A DNA stretch of 64,000 nucleotides from Theodoxus fluviatilis (Eukaryota > Mollusca > Gastropoda > Cycloneritida > Neritidae), in contig JAWQFJ010026985.1 in assembly GCA_034096865.1 (NCBI GenBank), forward strand, positions 25,001 through 89,000, written 5' to 3'. Under the pieces are notes generated by a model. The model made no database searches and was not told the origin of the DNA. It was given only the letters and a program-made list of their open reading frames with translations. Shown here one piece after another: positions 58,048-64,000 of the stretch. How positions within the stretch are numbered: the stretch's first letter is position 1; each line of letters opens with the position of its first letter. Made by a program: the position numbers and the translations under genes.

Positions 58048-58997
58048 ATGGCGACGCGCAGTAAAGAGATCTGTGGTGGAGGAAAAGCTTACTGTGTATG
58101 CTGTTCAAATTACTCTGGGAAGGTAGTTGATGCGAGGATTGTAAAAGTACACAAACTACCAACTAACAAAATACTCAGGCATGGGAGCAACGTTTACGGC
58201 TGGTTAGGCAAGACTACAAAACCGTGAACTACCTGCGTGTGTGTTCCGAGCATTTCGTACACAAACTAGGACCAAAGAGCGGCGACAACGTACCTTCCGT
58301 GTTCCCCAATCATACTTTCAAGATTTGTTCGGTAAGTTTAAAGCAATAGTTCAGGCATAATACCATTGATCTAGGTAGGGGACTTCAATTCTCTTTTACC
58401 AAGAGATTGTAGGTTAAATCTTGCGTGATAGTCAGAGTTTCTGCTGTGTTGTGATGTCCATGAGATCTTCCCAGTATCCACGTTGTATATTGTATTATCT
58501 TTATACTATAGACACAATTTTTGTCATCATGTATAGTTGTTCCAGTTATAAAGTAATGCTTTTTCGTTTTTCTCTTTAATTTAAAAAATCTCAATGAATG
58601 TGCTTGAAAATTAAGAGTGCAACTGAATTTAGTAAAATACTACCCCAAAAATCAAATATCAAACCTTTTCATTGAAACACAAGAACAGCCCTTGTCTGAA
58701 ATGTTTGGTCATCACTGAATGTCATTAGGGCGGTAGCATTGCCGTGATGAAGGTCTGACAACTAATTGCTTCTACTTGGGCCACCAGGGACTAAATCCGG
58801 GTACCTGTGATGACAATGATTGCATACTGCCGTGCAATTAACTTTTAATGTGAGGGAAAGCTAGATCAGGCTGTATTGCCCTCCACTGAGTGGAAATGGT
58901 GCTGGTACCTTTTTTCCTCTTTTTTTTTTTTTTTTGGGGGGGGGGGAGGTGGTGGTGGTGGTAGTTTACATAGTTGAACAATCACCATCACCAACAC

Positions 58998-59070
<73 letters not shown>

Positions 59071-60055
59071 GTCATCATAAAAAACAACAACAACATTATC
59101 TTCTGGAAGGTTTCTGTGGTGCGGGGGCAGGGGGGGGGGGGATTGGGAAGGGGCTGGGGTAATGAGGGAGTAAATAAAGGACAATGGGTTTTGAATGGTG
59201 CGGGTACCTGACTGTTGCTAACTGCTGCCATCAGTTGCTGTGTTTGTTGTCAGGCGTCAGTAAAAGACTCCACAAGATACCCAGTGATCAGGAGTCAAGT
59301 CAGCCTCAGGCATGGGTGATGAGTTACTACATAAAACCACAAAGTCCAGTGTATTGCGTCACACTTTTTTTAATTGCGTTGGTACTGCCATGGCTCAGTT
59401 GGTAAAGTAACATTTTGTTGTTGTCAGGTGTCCCAGTCAGAGCAAAGTGAAGAGCCAGAAGATGCTGATGCAACACTTGCGGGGTCACCTTTACCAGAGC
59501 CTGCACTGGATACTTGCATGGATACAGAACAGTCTTCACTTCCACAATCCAACTTGTCCATGCAATCCCTTTCAGTCTTGATGCATGACTATACAGGTCC
59601 AGTGCATTCTTCATAAATTTTGTAACATACACACTGTACTGCTCAATGTCAGACTGAAACTAGCTCCAAAGATGTAGAAGTGCAGACAGAACCCTATATT
59701 GTAACTGGAATTCGTGTGACTGGGAAGTCTGTCAAAACGCAGACAGACAAGACTGAAAATCAGTTTTCACCACTAAGGTATGAACATGTTTGCACTTCTG
59801 ACGAAAGTGTGCGACTCTATACTGGCATGAGAGATGCAACAACATTGCAAGTAGTCTTTGATGAGCTGCCTAAACTTGATGACAATAATGGGAATGTGGG
59901 TCATAGATGTGCATTGATCAGTTTTTGATGACACTGATGCGTCTGAAGCTGGGTTTAGTTTTGGATGATATCTGTTTCCGCTTTTGTGTGTCGAAGGCAA
60001 CGTGTTATAGAATCATTAACAAGTGGATTGATCATATGTATGTTTTAGGTTGGAG
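58048..60055 (+). pseudogene. THAP / HTH_Tnp_4-type transposase remnant (ISL2EU-like)
   Basis: An ATG in CCAACATGGCG begins MATRSKEICGGGKAYCVCCSN, the first Cys pair of a THAP finger. Near 58182 the frame slips by one base, after which WEQRLRLVRQDYKTVNYLRV, CSEHF (the Cys-x2-His pair) and VPSVFPN complete the finger before a donor GTAAGT at about 58331. Further blocks follow at about 59430-59600 (SQSEQSEEPEDADATL) and 59640-59920 (VQTEPYIV, LYTGMRDATTLQVVFDELPK). After another frame change comes CIDQFLMTLMRLKLGL then CFRFCVSKATCYRIINKWID from 59910: the helix-turn-helix that precedes the DDE domain in ISL2EU/Harbinger-like transposases. The DDE domain itself is missing after about 60050. It is therefore dead: two frameshifts and loss of the catalytic part. 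Confidence 0.75.
58983..59071. repeat. (CAT)n microsatellite
   Basis: CAT/ATC triplets, inside the putative first intron of the THAP remnant. Confidence 0.95.
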
Positions 60056-60634
60056 TGTGCTTGTGACTTCTTTGGTACAGAAGTGTGGAATTTTATTTCT
60101 CTGTTGTGAGAATCTTTTCGTTCTGTTGGGGGGTATCAGAACGAATGGTTGGAAGAGGGTTTTTGCTGAAATGGATTTTTGAATAAATCCCAGTTTTCGG
60201 TGTTTTGTGGAGAAGTGTGGGAAGTGGGTTTTTCCTGTATCACAGTGTAACGTGGGTGTTGTTACATGTGTGTCATTTTTCCAGGCTATTGAGTGTCTGG
60301 GATCACTTTGCTCCAGAGTGAGCTGTTGTTGTTTATTTTTGCCAACCCGACAGCGGAAGTACCCCGCCATCTTGTTTCCGCTGACGACGTTGTTGTGATT
60401 TTTTTGCTGCCATTTCATTGTTGATTAAACTTTGCTTATTTTTATTTATTCCTGATTCAGTGGTCCTTTTTTCACGTGTTTGTTAAACATTGCTTGACTG
60501 TTTGTGGTGTCCCCCCCAAGGAGTGGTGGTCGAGTTTAGTTGTAAACTCTGATAGGCTAATTGTCTCTCCCCTCTTGGACGACTATGTCGTTCCTCGAGG
60601 ACGAGTCTTTCTATTATTAGCTAACTATACGCGA

Positions 60635-61031
60635 CAGTCTGCAAGGATACATTTACACATAACTGTGAACAGAAAAGTGGCATTGGTGATTACAAATGCA
60701 TAACGTACACAATGTGAACTCGCTAACTAAATGTCGATGTTTACAATGTTTAAACTGTCTTCAAATTCAAATCAGTAGATAAGCTGTTGCCTTCTCCAGG
60801 TTAAGGAATGAAAAATTATTTAGAATTCGAGTGTATCCCGGAGTGTATTTTGAGATCGAGTAAGAGATTGGCATACACCCCCGCTTCACGCTCCTCTCAT
60901 CAACCGAAGCAACCAAACAAACTGTAGATCTTTCTGGGTCTAGTACTTAACCAGACAACGATAATGATATAGTTCCGTGCACTTAGATAGACTCAAATTC
61001 TTCTAGGATAAGCTATCAGTATAAATGTTGG
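60635..61031 (-). repeat. Right long terminal inverted repeat (397 bp)
   Basis: Inverted copy of 56398-56794; differences seen include AAATG versus GCGCT-type changes near 60697. Confidence 0.9.
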
Positions 61032-61339
61032 GGAAAATGGATGATAAGCTTTATGAATTATAAAGGTTTCGTTTAAAATTAGATTGGGTCATAAGTCCGT
61101 CAGTGTCCTCAGAGGAATGTATGTAAACTGACACTTAGTGCATGGCTCTTTTCCAGTATAAACCAGCGGTACATAAAATCTCTCGTTACGTAAGGAAAGT
61201 ATGTCAATTTAACAACCGACAGCATTTATCATATTTCTAAATTACTTTTCTCCGTAAGCATACCAACTACATATGCACTTTTCTGGAATGATCTAAAAAG
61301 CAATCATCGAATAGCTTTAACGTTCTCGTCGCGTTGCCA

Positions 61340-61426
61340 ACTTTTGCTACACGCACGCGTGCACACATACTCACACATACACGCACACACACACACACAC
61401 ACTCACACATATTCAAACACGCACAT

Positions 61427-61476
<50 letters not shown>

Positions 61477-61590
61477 AAACACAAACACACATATATACAT
61501 TCACGCACGCACATATACACGCACACGCACGCACGCGCTCACACATACACACATACGTTCACTCACTCACACACACACACACACACACAC

Positions 61591-61659
<69 letters not shown>
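61340..61659. repeat. (CA)n compound microsatellite
   Basis: ACAC arrays with CGCA, TACA and CTCA interruptions; the longest pure block is 61577-61656 apart from one AAA. Confidence 0.95.
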
Positions 61660-61877
61660 CTAAACACAACTATGCTTATGTTCTGCTTCTCTCTCTTTTC
61701 CAGAGAAAGATCGTAAAAGGCGAACATCAGTGGCGTATCATTGTCACTTCAGGCTGTCAACAAAATCAATCAGGTGACGTTTGTTGGAAGTCCTGTACGA
61801 CATCCCCATACGAACATGAAGTGTACGGTGCTCCAAGTGAGCGAAGGAAGGGCTTATATGCATCGTGTGGCTTCTCC

Positions 61878-62112
61878 TCTAATAGCATGGCACAATGAGG
61901 ATCATTTGGGAGACCGTGCATCACTCTAATAGCATGGCACAATGAGGATCATTTGGGAGACCGTGCATCACTCTAATAGCATGGCACAATGAGGATCATT
62001 TGGGAGACCGTGCATCACTCTAATAGCATGGCACAATGAGGATCATTTGGGAGACCGTGCATCACTCTAATAGCATGGCCTAATGAGGATCATTTGGGAG
62101 ACCGTGCATCAT
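61878..62112. repeat. 47-bp tandem repeat, 5 copies
   Basis: TCTAATAGCATGGCACAATG plus AGGATCATTTGGGAGACCGT and GCATCAC starts at 61878, 61925, 61972, 62019 and 62066. Copies are nearly identical; the fifth has GCCTAAT. Confidence 0.95.
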
Positions 62113-63082
62113 TTCGAATAATCCTGGTAGACCAACTTCCCATGAATGAACATTTCTAAAGTTGTTTACTGTATAGTTATTTTTAAAGGGGGACAATGTT
62201 CAAATGGTACCCAAATGATGAAAATGGTGCCTCTTGATTTCTGTAGTTCCTGGCCAACATTTGCTTTTATTTCAAACGAACGTTTTCTCTCCAGTCCCCT
62301 TCGAAGCACAGTCGATCTACTTTTAATTTGCCACTCGACCAGTACTAGGAAAATTGGCGCCGACTTGTTGCTCCAGGGATGACCGATGGGTTAAAAGACA
62401 AAGAAATAAAACCTAATTGAGATGTCGTACTTATAATCAATTCTTTCATACAGACCCCTCGGGAAACCTTCTAATGCGGAGCCAGTTTATCAATTGCTAG
62501 TTAGCCGCAGACTGGCTTCATGGTACTGGACTTGAGTGTCTGCCTTCCCAAAATAAGACTCATCATGCGACTCAAGCCCCCATTTTACTCTTCTCCGCCT
62601 CTTTCCTTCTCTCCCCTTCCATGTGGTCCAGAGCCTCTTCGAGTGCACGCACGCACGCACACATAAACACACACACACACACACACACATATATTTTCCC
62701 CTTAGCTTTCACTTTCCGTATCTCCTTTTTTCTCATTTCCAAAGATATTCCATCCCCACCCCCCACCCTCACCCCCTTCTTTTCCTCACGCACCCTTGCC
62801 TGTAACTGCAGGCGTACGGATGCTTCCTTGTGCGAGATTTGCACTGCGCATTCATTTTGGGGAGGTACGGGTCGCAGTCTTAGAAAGCCAGGGGTGAGTT
62901 GTCGTGTGATTAATGGACATTCGGGAAAACGGAAAATTCAGGCTGTCAACAATTCTGCGTCTTTCAGCCTGACTGAGATGCCCGTAGGCCTATGTCAGTC
63001 ATCGGAATACAGGCTCAGAAGGGACACATTATTTTCTCGCATGGAGAATATTTTGGTCATGTGACTTTCTGTGCTAGTGTGT
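62113..63082. other. No recognised gene
   Basis: Contains a short CA array (62650-62692) and pyrimidine-rich sequence. A GC-richer segment at 62800-62900 has an acceptor-like CTGCAG before it, but the frame closes quickly. Confidence 0.4.
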
Positions 63083-63491
63083 CAAAATTACGTTCCCATA
63101 ATGTCCCCCGTCGCAAAAAGAAAACCCAAGGACAGCGAGCTTTTTCTTACATCGGCCCTGTAACGTGGAATAGCCTACCTTTCCCTGTCCGTCACTCTGA
63201 TTCCATGTCCCAGTTCAAAACCTCCCTAAAGACACACCTGTTCGGGCAGTCTTTTCTGACGAGCAGTGAGGTACTTCACAAGGCGCCTCTCTTATGTTTC
63301 GTGTTTTGTTTATTGCCTGCTATGTTAATTAATTGTATTGTATTTAACTCTTCTTTTAATTCAACTGTACAGTGTGCGAGTGTTGGAATGCTTTGTATGA
63401 GTGTGGACAGAGAGAAAAAAAGAAATTGTAAACGCCATGAGCTTGCCTATTAGGGAAGGTATGTGAGTATAAATAATCTGTATTATTATTA

Positions 63492-63577
<86 letters not shown>
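63083..63577 (+). mobile_element. 5'-truncated CR1/L2-like LINE 3' end, second copy
   Basis: The frame reads VPRRKKKTQGQRAFSYIGPV then TWNSLPFPVRHSD and FKTSLKTHLF, matching the last part of the LINE at 4655-5662, and keeps the Trp that is a stop there. The shared 3' end (TGTAAACGCCATGAGCTTGCC, GGGAAGGTATGTG) leads into an ATT array (63480-63577). Only about 130 codons of ORF2 remain, so it is inactive. Confidence 0.85.
63480..63577. repeat. (ATT)n array, LINE tail
   Basis: About 30 ATT triplets directly following the LINE 3' end. The last 420 bases of the window show nothing recognisable. Confidence 0.95.
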
Positions 63578-63578
<1 letters not shown>

Positions 63579-64000
63579 TATGGTGTTCCAGTGACCGCAA
63601 GAACGTAATTCTCATACGCAACAGGTCTTTGTTTTTTCATCAATTCGGTCACGGGCTTGAGAATCTGGAGCGCGCATCAACTGAATTGTCCACGCTTGGT
63701 ATAATGCGGAGCGGCGGGAACCAAATCCCCATTGGTTTGTCACGAATTCACCACGTGTCGTCATGGATACCCTGACAACAGTGTGTATTGTCACGGCGTT
63801 CCTGATGGAGACCATATTCTCTGGAGGCTTTCGTTTTCGTCTATGTCCATGATTTCTTTTGAGGATGATCACTCGACCGTATAACCAAGAACTTTGCGGG
63901 GATAATATGTACATGTAGAGAGAAAGCGTTTGTGGATATTAGGAGTGCTTGCTGCCACAAATAGTGTACGTGGGTACCATACTTAAGCTGATCTGCCTGC

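Larger units (their letters stand above)
56398..61031. mobile_element. 4.6-kb DNA transposon with 397-bp terminal inverted repeats
   Basis: The left arm 56398-56794 and right arm 60635-61031 are inverted copies of equal length (397 bases) with only a few mismatches by eye. The arms start CCAACATTTATACTGATAGC and end inward at CCTTGCAGACTG. The interior holds a decayed THAP/HTH transposase gene (58048-60055), a 37-bp duplication at 57057-57130, an AT-rich left spacer and a CAT microsatellite. A THAP finger followed by the HTH seen here is typical of ISL2EU/Harbinger-like (DDE_Tnp_4) transposons. I infer but cannot prove that the long arms and the gene belong to one element rather than being nested. 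Confidence 0.75.

Noticed and set aside
59378..59412. tRNA-like stretch TGGCTCAGTTGGTAAAG
   Set aside because: Only an A-box-like half is present; no B box or cloverleaf can be drawn, so neither a tRNA gene nor a SINE call is justified.

Overview
This window is intron-rich eukaryotic DNA dominated by simple repeats, minisatellites and transposon remnants. It has long introns with GT/AG boundaries, non-LTR retrotransposon 3' ends with ATT tails, a V-SINE-like element and THAP-domain DNA transposons. The one confident host gene is a protostome-type neuropeptide receptor. Together these suggest a lophotrochozoan animal, most likely a gastropod mollusc; that placement is an inference from the sequence alone.

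Host gene. Seven coding exons on the + strand (7949-8065, 8594-8744, 9345-9550, 16397-16648, 20106-20264, 21162-21394, 29509-29659) join in frame into a 422-residue class A GPCR. It has all seven membrane segments and the canonical motifs, and most resembles the short neuropeptide F / NPY / PrRP receptor group. Its introns hold a Mutator-like transposase fragment, a 14-copy minisatellite, a 22-copy 33-bp minisatellite, a LINE 3' end, SINE-like copies and long polypyrimidine tracts.

Left flank (1-7.9 kb): tandem repeats, a V-SINE-like element (625-1141), a non-LTR ORF2 C-terminus (1142-1420), a 27-bp minisatellite that grew inside a dispersed repeat, a 650-bp polypyrimidine tract and a 5'-truncated CR1/L2-like LINE (4655-5662).

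Right flank (29.7-64 kb): no further host gene is recognised. The region from 39 to 61 kb is rich in inverted-repeat elements: a Pro-Pro-Ser-independent GGTT-containing MITE-like element (39.26-39.68 kb), a nested palindrome structure (43090-44460), a 1.6-kb TIR element carrying a THAP exon with a perfect 116-bp tandem duplication (46533-48120), a 2.1-kb element with ~360-bp inverted arms around microsatellites (48839-50920), a foldback cluster (55806-56390), and a 4.6-kb element with 397-bp terminal inverted repeats around a frameshifted THAP/HTH transposase remnant (56398-61031). A second copy of the CR1/L2-like LINE 3' end lies at 63083-63577.

A recurring theme is that simple arrays appear to have been seeded by retroposons. 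LINE ATT tails expanded into ATT/TAA arrays, a ~1.75-kb GGAT array abuts the tail of a dispersed ~190-bp repeat present in four copies, and a 27-bp minisatellite sits inside one of three copies of another repeat. No CRISPR, operon or prokaryotic feature is present.
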